DNA of 34,932 nt from an uncultured Shewanella sp. (lineage in GTDB: Bacteria > Pseudomonadota > Gammaproteobacteria > Enterobacterales > Shewanellaceae): NCBI RefSeq assembly GCF_947495455.1, contig NZ_CANLZC010000060.1, positions 1-34,932 of the forward strand. Direction: 5' to 3'. How positions within the stretch are numbered: position 1 is the stretch's first letter; every line of letters begins with the position of its first letter. The position numbers and the translations under genes are program-made. A model generated the notes under the pieces. The model was not told the origin of the DNA, did no database searches, and worked only from the letters and a program-made list of their open reading frames with translations. Of the stretch, positions 7,674 to 14,911 are shown piece by piece.

Positions 7674-8768
7674 ATGAGTTATCGAGTAGCAGTGTTGGCA
7701 GGAGATGGTATAGGGCCAGAGGTGATGGCAGAGGCGCGTAAGGTGCTCAGTGCAGTAGAAGAGCGTTTTTCTCTTGAGATTGAATATACCTCTTTTGATG
7801 TGGGTGGAGCTGCCATTGATAATCATGGTTGTCCGCTTCCTGAGTCGACTTTAAAAGGGTGTGAGGCGGCTGATGCGATTTTATTTGGCTCGGTTGGCGG
7901 TCCAAAGTGGGAGCATTTGCCACCCAACTCTCAGCCTGAGCGAGGCGCATTGCTTCCCCTTCGAGGGCACTTTGAGCTTTTTTGTAATATTCGTCCGGCG
8001 AAATTGCATCAAGGTTTAGAGCATATGTCACCGCTGCGAAGTGATATTTCAGAAAAAGGCTTTGATGTACTGTGTGTACGAGAGCTCACAGGGGGCATTT
8101 ACTTTGGTAAACCTAAAGGCCGACAAGGAGAAGGTGAGACAGAAGAAGCATTTGATACGATGCGCTATAGCCGTAAAGAAATTGAGCGCATTGCCCATAT
8201 TGCCTTTGAAGCTGCTCAAGGGCGCCGTAAAAAAGTCACTTCTGTTGATAAAGCGAATGTATTGGCTTGTTCTGTTTTATGGCGTGAAGTCGTAGAAGAA
8301 GTGGCTAAGCAGTATCCTGATGTGGAACTTGAGCATATCTATATTGATAATGCGACCATGCAGCTTTTACGCCGACCCAATGAATTTGACGTGATGCTTT
8401 GCTCAAACTTGTTTGGCGATATTATTTCAGATGAGGTCGCTATGTTGACTGGTTCTATGGGATTATTATCATCAGTCAGCATGAACAGTGACGGTTTTGG
8501 TTTATATGAACCCGCAGGCGGCAGTGCGCCGGATATTGCAGGTCTTGGAATTGCGAATCCCGTTGCTCAAATATTGTCTGCAGCATTATTGCTGCGTCAC
8601 AGTTTAAAAGAAGAAGCTGCTGCAGTGGCGATTGAGTCTGCTGTTTCAAAAGCCTTACGTAATGGTTATTTGACTGGTGAGTTACTTTCAGCTGATCAGC
8701 GAAGCCAAGCAAAATCCACGAGTGAAATGGGTGATTATATCGCTCAAGCTGTAAAGGAAGGTGCGTAA
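7674..8768 (+). CDS. leuB: 3-isopropylmalate dehydrogenase LeuB
   Basis: NAD-dependent oxidative decarboxylation of 3-isopropylmalate in leucine synthesis. 364 residues, the usual length for gammaproteobacteria. It starts MSYRVAVLAGDGIGPEV, the nucleotide-binding entry of the isocitrate/isopropylmalate dehydrogenase family, contains DKANVL and the metal-binding region ending NLFGDIISDE, and has GSAPDIAGLGIANP near residues 283-296. GAGAAG lies a few bases before the ATG as ribosome binding site. Its TAA overlaps the leuC ATG by one base, indicating coupled translation. Confidence 0.98.
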   Translation: MSYRVAVLAGDGIGPEVMAEARKVLSAVEERFSLEIEYTSFDVGGAAIDNHGCPLPESTLKGCEAADAILFGSVGGPKWEHLPPNSQPERGALLPLRGHFELFCNIRPAKLHQGLEHMSPLRSDISEKGFDVLCVRELTGGIYFGKPKGRQGEGETEEAFDTMRYSRKEIERIAHIAFEAAQGRRKKVTSVDKANVLACSVLWREVVEEVAKQYPDVELEHIYIDNATMQLLRRPNEFDVMLCSNLFGDIISDEVAMLTGSMGLLSSVSMNSDGFGLYEPAGGSAPDIAGLGIANPVAQILSAALLLRHSLKEEAAAVAIESAVSKALRNGYLTGELLSADQRSQAKSTSEMGDYIAQAVKEGA

Positions 8769-10168
8769 TGGGTAAGACACTGTATGAAAAAGTTTGGAAC
8801 AGCCATCTTGTTAGAGAGGTTGATGGCCAAACGCCGATCCTTTATGTGGGACGACATTTAGTCCATGAGGTGACTTCGCCGCAAGCATTTAGCGGTTTAA
8901 GAGCAGCAGGGCGTAAGTTAAGAGCACCTGAAAAAACCTTTGCGACTATGGATCATAATACTTCGACTCGCAGTTCAAGTTTAGATGCCTTAAGTCCGAT
9001 GGCGCGACTTCAGGTGGATACGTTAAAAGAGAACTGTGAAGAGTTTGGCGTTAAATTATATGATATTACGCACAAAAACCAAGGTATTGTGCATGTTATG
9101 GGGCCAGAGCTAGGCATTACTGTGCCAGGTACTGTCATAGTATGTGGCGATTCTCATACGGCGACACATGGTGCGTTTGGCGCTTTGGCATTTGGTATTG
9201 GTACCTCTGAAGTTGAGCATGTCATGGCGACGCAAACTTTACGTCAAACTAAAGCCAAAACCATGAAAATCGAAGTGCGCGGTCAAGTGGCGGAAGGGAT
9301 CACTGCAAAAGATATCGTGTTGGCCATTATTGGAAAAACTGGCATGGATGGCGGTACGGGCCATGTGGTTGAGTTTTGCGGCGAGGCTATCGAATCGCTT
9401 TCAATGGAAGGGCGCATGACGGTATGTAATATGGCGATTGAAATGGGAGCTAAAGCTGGCATGATAGCCCCTGATGAGACGACATTTGAATACCTAAAAG
9501 GCAGAAAATACGCCCCTCAAGGTGAATCTTGGGATGAGGCTGTTGCTCATTGGAAAGAATTAAAAACCGATGAGGATGCTGTATTTGATGCTGAGGTGAT
9601 TTTGGATGCTGCGCAAATTGCACCTCAATTAACTTGGGGAACTAATCCAGGACAAGTCGTGGCTATTGATCAGCCTGTGCCTGCACCAGAAGATGAACCT
9701 AATCCTACGGTTCGAGACAGCATTGAAAAAGCCTTACATTACATCGATCTTACACCTGGTACTAAAATGACAGATGTGAGCATCAATAAAGTCTTTATTG
9801 GTTCTTGCACTAACTCTCGTATTGAAGATTTACGGGCGGCGGCCGTGCATGCTAAAGGGCGTAAAGTGGCCGATGGCGTGACGGCGATTGTGGTACCAGG
9901 ATCAGGTTTGGTGAAAGAACAAGCAGAAATGGAAGGGCTAGATAAAATCTTTATTGATGCAGGCTTTGAATGGCGTTTACCTGGCTGTTCTATGTGCCTT
10001 GCTATGAATGATGATAGATTGGAAGCGGGTGATCGTTGTGCATCAACGAGTAACCGTAATTTTGAGGGCCGTCAAGGGCGAGGCAGTCGTACTCACCTCG
10101 TTAGTCCGGCAATGGCATCAGCTGCTGCGATTGCGGGCCATTTTGTTGATATTCGCTATCCATTTTAG
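8768..10168 (+). CDS. leuC: 3-isopropylmalate dehydratase large subunit LeuC
   Basis: 466 residues, the E. coli length. With LeuD it forms isopropylmalate isomerase, which moves the hydroxyl of 2-isopropylmalate. The three [4Fe-4S] cluster cysteines are present: Cys347 in GSCTNSR, and Cys407 and Cys410 in GCSMC. DHNTSTRSS near residue 62 and GDSHTATHG near 127 are aconitase-family active-site segments. The start codon shares one base with the leuB stop, and leuD follows after nine bases. Confidence 0.98.
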   Translation: MGKTLYEKVWNSHLVREVDGQTPILYVGRHLVHEVTSPQAFSGLRAAGRKLRAPEKTFATMDHNTSTRSSSLDALSPMARLQVDTLKENCEEFGVKLYDITHKNQGIVHVMGPELGITVPGTVIVCGDSHTATHGAFGALAFGIGTSEVEHVMATQTLRQTKAKTMKIEVRGQVAEGITAKDIVLAIIGKTGMDGGTGHVVEFCGEAIESLSMEGRMTVCNMAIEMGAKAGMIAPDETTFEYLKGRKYAPQGESWDEAVAHWKELKTDEDAVFDAEVILDAAQIAPQLTWGTNPGQVVAIDQPVPAPEDEPNPTVRDSIEKALHYIDLTPGTKMTDVSINKVFIGSCTNSRIEDLRAAAVHAKGRKVADGVTAIVVPGSGLVKEQAEMEGLDKIFIDAGFEWRLPGCSMCLAMNDDRLEAGDRCASTSNRNFEGRQGRGSRTHLVSPAMASAAAIAGHFVDIRYPF

Positions 10169-10177
10169 GGGGAAACA

Positions 10178-10792
10178 ATGGAACCTTTTACAGTACATAC
10201 GGGGTTAGCCGTCATGATCGATAGTGCGAATATCGATACAGATCAAATCATTCCAAAACAATTTTTATCTAAAGTGACGAGAGAAGGTTTTGGTGTCCAT
10301 TTATTTCATGACTGGCGTTATTTAGATGATGCCGGAGAGGTACATGATCCTGATTTTACGCTAAATCATCCTCGTTATCATGGGGCTTCAGTGCTTGTTG
10401 CTCAGGAGAACTTTGGTTGCGGATCGAGTCGTGAGCATGCCCCATGGGCGTTAGCTGACTTTGGTTTGAAAGTGATTATTGCGCCGAGTTTTGCCGATAT
10501 TTTTTATGGTAATTCAATCAATAATGGTTTGTTACCCGTTAAATTAACAACTGCACAAGTTCAGCAGTTAATGGATGAAATAGAAGAAGTGGAAGGGGCG
10601 AATGTATCGGTTGATTTAGAAAAACTCACGGTTACATCACCTAAAGGTGCTATTTTTAACTTTGAAATTAATAGTGCTTCTCGTCACAACTTATTGAATG
10701 GATTAGATTCTATAGGCTTAACTTTATCAGAACTTGAGCATATTGAAGCCCATGAAGATAAGTTACCAGATTGGTTACATAAAGTCGGTTAA
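10178..10792 (+). CDS. leuD: 3-isopropylmalate dehydratase small subunit LeuD
   Basis: 204 residues, close to 201 in E. coli. Carries the swivel-domain motifs of the small subunit: NIDTDQIIPKQFL near residue 18 and the conserved NFGCGSSREHAPWAL near 77. GGGGGA just before the ATG is a strong ribosome binding site. Last gene of leuABCD; a long stem-loop follows ten bases after the stop. Confidence 0.98.
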   Translation: MEPFTVHTGLAVMIDSANIDTDQIIPKQFLSKVTREGFGVHLFHDWRYLDDAGEVHDPDFTLNHPRYHGASVLVAQENFGCGSSREHAPWALADFGLKVIIAPSFADIFYGNSINNGLLPVKLTTAQVQQLMDEIEEVEGANVSVDLEKLTVTSPKGAIFNFEINSASRHNLLNGLDSIGLTLSELEHIEAHEDKLPDWLHKVG

Positions 10793-10802
10793 TTGAGTGG
10801 CT

Positions 10803-10828
10803 CTCGTGTATCTTCAAAGATACACGAG
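10803..10828 (+). terminator. Stem-loop after leuD, probable operon end
   Basis: CTCGTGTATCTT (10803-10814) and AAGATACACGAG (10817-10828) form a perfect 12-bp inverted repeat with a minimal loop. No T tract follows directly (the next T run is about 20 bases on), so it may act as an RNA 3' end stabiliser or a weak terminator rather than a classical one. Confidence 0.5.
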
Positions 10829-11343
10829 ATCATTATTGGTATTATATTTTTTAGCGTACACTCGTCACATTATTTTTTATATCCATGTTGTGCGTGGTTT
10901 TAGTCAGCTTTTCATCTCTTACGTTTAAATTTCACGCTTTGTAAACTACTGTTTTTTTTATTGATTAAGTTAAACAACCCCTCCTTAAATTGTACTTTTA
11001 ACGCTTTAGTAGTGATTTATGCTACACATGAGAGTTTTATTAAGTTTACGCTTGTATTGTCAGTTTTTTCTATTTATTTGCATGAATTTAAAAAGTATTT
11101 TGTTTTTTATACTTTTATTGGGACATTTCAACATCATCTCTACTTTGTTTATTTTTGTTGTATTCATCATGCTTAAATGGTTAGTGTTAAGTTAATTTCT
11201 TGTTTATTGAATTTGATATGGTTTTTTATACTGTTTTTATTATCAAACTTGTAAAGTCTTTTTCTGTCAGTACACTTCGCTTCCATATAAAATGGAGCTT
11301 TTGCTCTAAACCTTTGATCATATAATTAAAGTAGAGAGTCGCA
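10829..11343. other. AT-rich intergenic stretch before the fadL-like gene
   Basis: About 515 very T-rich bases with no credible gene. A 71-codon plus-strand ORF (10961-11176) has no ribosome binding site and low-complexity composition. Near the 3' end, GCTTCCAT and ATGGAGC flank ATAAA as an imperfect hairpin (about 11279-11298). The fadL promoter is presumably here but I could not identify one with confidence. Confidence 0.6.
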
Positions 11344-12684
11344 ATGAAGAAGCGTATGTTAACTTTGGCTGTGAGTTCAGCCATGTTAGGGGCGGTTACG
11401 CAAGTACACGCAGCAGGATTTCAATTAGCAGAATATTCAGCATCAGGGCTATCCCGTGCTTTCGCGGGAGAAGCGGCCACCGCCGATAACGCTTCAACAC
11501 AAGGGCGAAACCCCGCAATGATGAGTTATTTAAAAGGGACTCAAATGTCCGTAGGGGCGATTTATGTCATGCCAGATGTGGATGTAAAAGGAAGTATAGT
11601 CATATCAGCACCAGTATTAGGCGTAGAAGATTATCAGTTTAATGCCGATGCCATTGATGTTGCGGACGATGCCCTTGTGCCAAATTTTTACTTATCAAGC
11701 CAATTGAATGATAATTGGGTAGTTGGTGTGGCGATTAACGCGAATTATGGATTAAAAACTCAAGTCTCAGTGGATCATAATGCTGCGCTTTTTGGCAGTG
11801 AAACATCCATTACGACTTTAGAATTGAACCCTAATATTGCTTATAAAGTGAATGAATCAATCAGTGTGGGAGCAGGTTTACGCTTAGTTTATGGCGAAGG
11901 GAAAATCAGTGCTTCGACACCGTCTTGGATGGAGAAGTTACCTTTGCCTAATAGTATTCGTGAGCAAATCCCTGCCGCGGGTACTGAATTAAAGGGCATG
12001 GAAGGTGATGATATAGGTTACGGGTGGAAAATCGGGGCCAGTTGGCAGCTTAATGCCGATCATCGTTTAGGGATTGTTTATCACAGCAGTGTTGATCTGA
12101 AATTAGAAGGGCAAGCATCAGGACTGAGTTATACTGGTGGGCAACCAGTTAATATTGAAGGGTATTTACCATTAGAATTACCCGCAACGGCAGAGCTGGC
12201 ATCATATCATCAGCTCGGTGATAATTGGAGCTTACAGGCAAGCATTAATTGGACACAATGGAAAGTGTTTGATGAATTGGTGGCTTATTTTCCTAATAAT
12301 GATAAGCCTGTTGGGGGAATAACGACTGATTTAGTGAAAGAAGAGAATTTTAAAGATAATTGGCGTTTTGCTTTAGGCAGTGCTTATCAGATAAGTCATC
12401 GTTGGTCTTTACAGGCGGGAGTGGCGTTAGATAAAACCGCAGTTGATGATGAATATCGAACGGCTACCATTCCTGATTCCGACAGATTATGGCTTAGTGT
12501 GGGTACTGAATATCAATTAACATCTAAATTAGCAATTGATTTTGCTGCAACTTACATCAAAGCGATAGGTGATGCGCCTATTGATGAGCAAATAACATTG
12601 TTGGATTTAGCACAGATAAATTATCAAGCTGAAGCAATGGGCCATGTATGGTTAGTGGGCTTACAGCTGAGTTATCAATGGTAG
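11344..12684 (+). CDS. FadL-family outer-membrane porin
   Basis: 446 residues. The N-terminus is a clear signal peptide (Lys-Lys-Arg, hydrophobic core, cleavage probably after VHA at residue 23). The mature protein starts AGFQLAEYSASGLSRAFAGE with GRNPAMMSY further on, the FadL hatch-domain pattern with its NPA motif. The rest alternates in short beta strands and ends in YQW, an aromatic C-terminus as recognised by the BAM complex. FadL proteins move long-chain fatty acids or other hydrophobic compounds across the outer membrane. The exact substrate is unclear because these genomes often carry several paralogues. It is monocistronic between leuD and the dcw cluster. Confidence 0.93.
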   Translation: MKKRMLTLAVSSAMLGAVTQVHAAGFQLAEYSASGLSRAFAGEAATADNASTQGRNPAMMSYLKGTQMSVGAIYVMPDVDVKGSIVISAPVLGVEDYQFNADAIDVADDALVPNFYLSSQLNDNWVVGVAINANYGLKTQVSVDHNAALFGSETSITTLELNPNIAYKVNESISVGAGLRLVYGEGKISASTPSWMEKLPLPNSIREQIPAAGTELKGMEGDDIGYGWKIGASWQLNADHRLGIVYHSSVDLKLEGQASGLSYTGGQPVNIEGYLPLELPATAELASYHQLGDNWSLQASINWTQWKVFDELVAYFPNNDKPVGGITTDLVKEENFKDNWRFALGSAYQISHRWSLQAGVALDKTAVDDEYRTATIPDSDRLWLSVGTEYQLTSKLAIDFAATYIKAIGDAPIDEQITLLDLAQINYQAEAMGHVWLVGLQLSYQW

Positions 12685-12692
12685 TCATTTAG

Positions 12693-12731
12693 GCATACAA
12701 GTTTCTGAGCGGTATGTAGCACTCTTTTTTT
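12693..12731 (+). terminator. Weak terminator candidate after the fadL-like gene
   Basis: GCATAC (12693-12698) can pair with GTATGT (12712-12717) including one G-T pair, followed a few bases later by seven T (12725-12731). The loop is long and the T tract displaced, so this is tentative. Confidence 0.3.
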
Positions 12732-12990
12732 CTTAATGCTTTAGTGTTTAAAGGAGAATCGAAGATAAGCGACATATCGCTTTGATGGTTGAAGAATAGG
12801 CATAAAAAGGAGAATGAATGACTTAACTTAAGGCTTCAGTCCTCCCTCTAAGTGACTATTTTCCCACTTTTATGCATTATAAATAAGTATATAATCTTTA
12901 TTTCTTCCTGTTTTTGTTACTTTTTAGGAAAAAATATCCACAAATATCCCTTTCGCTCCATTTTAATCATATGGAAAAAAACCTTGCTAA

Positions 12991-13023
12991 CCCGCTTGGT
13001 TACTGGATTTGTTAAATAGCGGG
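12991..13023. repeat. Spaced inverted repeat next to the mra promoter
   Basis: CCCGCT (12991-12996) and AGCGGG (13018-13023) form a perfect 6-bp inverted repeat separated by 21 AT-rich bases, ending five bases before the -35 hexamer of the dcw promoter. The half-site centres are 27 bases apart. It could be an activator or repressor site; no protein can be named. Confidence 0.5.
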
Positions 13024-13028
13024 ATCCC

Positions 13029-13058
13029 TTGACAAGACTTGTATTCTATCCCTAAACT
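13029..13058 (+). promoter_or_regulatory. Pmra, main promoter of the dcw cluster
   Basis: Consensus -35 TTGACA (13029-13034), an 18-base spacer and TAAACT (13053-13058). The predicted start near 13065 places the three MraZ boxes at the start of the transcript region, between promoter and mraZ, as in E. coli. The upstream gap 12685-13028 has no gene; a small hairpin AAGCGA/TCGCTT lies at 12767-12782. Confidence 0.7.
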
Positions 13059-13066
13059 TATGTCTA

Positions 13067-13091
13067 GTGGGTAATTGTGGGTATAAGTGGG
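13067..13091 (+). promoter_or_regulatory. MraZ operator: three GTGGG boxes
   Basis: GTGGG occurs at 13067-13071, 13077-13081 and 13087-13091, each separated by exactly five bases. This matches the known MraZ binding site (TGGGN repeats with 5-base spacers) ahead of dcw operons, so mraZ probably represses its own cluster here. The third box contains an in-frame GTG that could be mistaken for the mraZ start. Confidence 0.92.
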
Positions 13092-13128
13092 CTTTATTGA
13101 CTTATATAACGATACAGGGAAGACATTA

Positions 13129-13587
13129 GTGTTTTGTGGAGCAAGTGCTATCAACCTTGATGTGAAAGGTCGGATCGCGATACCAAAGCGATACCGAGAG
13201 CTCTTGCATGTGGAACATAATAATGAACTGGTTATTACAGTTGATATCCAATCACCTTGTTTATTAGTCTACCCCAAGCAAGAATGGTGTAAAATAGAAG
13301 CAAAATTACAGGTGCTATCCGACACTCAACCTCCACAAAGAGCAATCAAGCGCTTACTTTTGGGCTATGCCCACGAATGTGAACTTGATGCTAATGGTCG
13401 ATTATTACTACCTCCTCCTTTAAGACAATATGCGGCTTTGGAAAAGCACGCAATGTTAGTAGGGCAATTAAATAAATTTGAATTGTGGAATGAAGTGACT
13501 TGGAAGCAAGAAATCGCTTCCAGTTTAGACGCGATTCAAAAAGAGGACTTAGCAGCGAACCCAGGATTAGCTGATTTCTCACTTTGA
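13129..13587 (+). CDS. mraZ: Transcriptional regulator MraZ
   Basis: 152 residues from the GTG at 13129, exactly the E. coli length. This start is chosen because AGGGA (13116-13120) is eight bases upstream and the protein then begins MFCGASAINLDVKGR, aligning with the usual MFRGA start; the earlier in-frame GTG at 13087 lies in the operator. Two SpoVT/AbrB-like halves carry the D-x-x-x-R signatures DVKGR (about 11-15) and DANGR, and GQLNKFELW is conserved near the C-terminus. Residue 3 is Cys rather than the enterobacterial Arg. MraZ is a ring-forming DNA-binding repressor of the dcw promoter. First gene of the cluster. Confidence 0.97.
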   Translation: MFCGASAINLDVKGRIAIPKRYRELLHVEHNNELVITVDIQSPCLLVYPKQEWCKIEAKLQVLSDTQPPQRAIKRLLLGYAHECELDANGRLLLPPPLRQYAALEKHAMLVGQLNKFELWNEVTWKQEIASSLDAIQKEDLAANPGLADFSL

Positions 13588-13612
13588 TTTGAGATTAACC
13601 AAGAAGAGTACA

Positions 13613-14554
13613 ATGAACGAAGTATTTTCACATTTATCCGTTTTATTAACTGAAACGGTTGCAGGATTAAATATACAGGCCGAAGGCGTCTATATTGACG
13701 GTACTTTCGGCCGTGGTGGTCATTCTCGAGAAGTGTTAAAGCATTTAGGTCCAAAGGGACGATTAATTGCCATCGACAGAGATCCACAAGCGATTAAAGC
13801 GGCTGAGCAGTTTAAAGATGATCCTCGTTTCCAAATTGTCCATGGTGGTTTTGGTCAGTTAGCCAGTTATGTCAGTGAGTTAGGGTTAACGCAAAAAATC
13901 GATGGTGTGTTACTAGATTTTGGGGTGTCTTCTCCTCAATTAGATGATGCCGAGCGTGGGTTTAGCTTTTTACGTGACGGTCCCCTTGATATGCGAATGG
14001 ATAATTCTCAAGGCGAAACCGCGGCTCAGTGGATTGCGCGCGCTGAAGTTGAAGATATGGCATGGGTTTTTAAAACTTATGGTGAAGAGAAAAATGCACG
14101 GCATATCGCGCGTTGTATCGCTGCCGACAGGGAAAAAACGCCTTTTTTACGTACTAAGGAATTGGCAGACTTGATTGCGCGAGTCAGTAAAAGTAAAGAA
14201 AGAAACAAGCATCCGGCAACGCGGGTCTTTCAAGCCATCAGAATTTATATTAACAGTGAGTTGGAGCAAATTGACCAAGCACTAGAAGGGGCTTTGGCTG
14301 TTTTGGCACCGAAAGGGCGGATTTCTGTGATCAGCTTCCATTCATTAGAAGACAGAATGGTGAAGCGATTTATTCGTCGCCACAGTCAAGGTGAAAGTGT
14401 CCCCCATGGTTTGCCGATCACTGAAGATGAAATTAATAAAAGCCGTAAATTAAAGCCAATTGGTAAAGCGATTAAGCCCTCTGATGAAGAAATTGAGCGT
14501 AACACTAGAGCGCGAAGTTCAGTGTTAAGAGTTGCCGAGCGATTATCAAGTTAG
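13613..14554 (+). CDS. rsmH: 16S rRNA m4C1402 N4-methyltransferase RsmH (MraW)
   Basis: 313 residues from the ATG at 13613, the E. coli length. This start follows AAGAAGAG and gives the typical N-terminus MNEVFSHLSVLLTE; a TTG at 13589 would add eight residues without support. S-adenosylmethionine-binding motif YIDGTFGRGGHS near residues 30-41, then LLDFGVSSPQLD, RVFQAIRIYIN and the C-terminal SFHSLEDRMVKRF. The enzyme N4-methylates C1402 of 16S rRNA and is almost always second in dcw clusters, 25 bases after mraZ here. Confidence 0.98.
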   Translation: MNEVFSHLSVLLTETVAGLNIQAEGVYIDGTFGRGGHSREVLKHLGPKGRLIAIDRDPQAIKAAEQFKDDPRFQIVHGGFGQLASYVSELGLTQKIDGVLLDFGVSSPQLDDAERGFSFLRDGPLDMRMDNSQGETAAQWIARAEVEDMAWVFKTYGEEKNARHIARCIAADREKTPFLRTKELADLIARVSKSKERNKHPATRVFQAIRIYINSELEQIDQALEGALAVLAPKGRISVISFHSLEDRMVKRFIRRHSQGESVPHGLPITEDEINKSRKLKPIGKAIKPSDEEIERNTRARSSVLRVAERLSS

Positions 14555-14596
14555 CGTTTATCGCTTGGCGGATTAAGAGAATGCAAGGAGATAAAA

Positions 14597-14911
14597 GTGG
14601 CACAATCACGGTTAGATTTAACGCGTATTATCTTGCAGGATCTATGGCAGCATAAGTGGGTCTTATTGATAGCGACTTTGGTGATGTTAAATGCGGTTGC
14701 TGTGGTCTATACCAGTTATATGAGTCGTAGTTACACTAACCAATGGGATCAAATGTTGCAAGAAAGAGATAGGTTAGATATCGAATGGCGTAATTTATTG
14801 TTAGAAGAACAGTCGCAATCGGAGCATAGCAAAGTCACTCGAATTGCGACGAAAGACCTGAATATGAAGCGTCCATTGCCTAACGAAGAGGTGGTTGTGA
14901 GGGTGAAATGA
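14597..14911 (+). CDS. ftsL: Cell division protein FtsL
   Basis: 104 residues from a GTG start six bases after AAGGAG (14585-14590). A short cytoplasmic N-terminus, one transmembrane helix (about 20-42) and a periplasmic coiled coil with LQERDRLDIEWRNLLLEEQ are the bitopic FtsL plan. FtsL joins FtsB and FtsQ in the divisome and activates FtsWI. The sequence is poorly conserved as usual; position between rsmH and ftsI settles identity. It overlaps ftsI by four bases. Confidence 0.95.
   Translation: MAQSRLDLTRIILQDLWQHKWVLLIATLVMLNAVAVVYTSYMSRSYTNQWDQMLQERDRLDIEWRNLLLEEQSQSEHSKVTRIATKDLNMKRPLPNEEVVVRVK

Noticed and set aside
7406..7826. Minus-strand ORFs with repeated LWSLYYG-like segments over the leuA-leuB gap
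   Set aside because: They are translations of the 14-bp tandem repeat and of antisense leuA/leuB; no ribosome site.
10961..11176. 71-codon plus-strand ORF between leuD and the fadL-like gene
   Set aside because: No ribosome binding site, extremely T-rich composition giving Phe/Tyr-rich low-complexity protein, and no recognisable family.
11298..11326. TATAAT at 11321-11326 as fadL promoter
   Set aside because: The -35 is poor and the transcript would start only about ten bases before the ATG, excluding a proper ribosome site.
12800..12835. Tiny ORF after AAAAGGAG before mraZ
   Set aside because: Only a few codons long and the spacing from the Shine-Dalgarno-like sequence is too short.
12934..12942. 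DnaA-box-like ATATCCACA upstream of mraZ
   Set aside because: One mismatch at a conserved position and no second box nearby; could be chance in AT-rich DNA.
13087..13128. GTG at 13087 as the mraZ start
   Set aside because: It is part of the third MraZ box; the GTG at 13129 has a good ribosome site and gives the family N-terminus.
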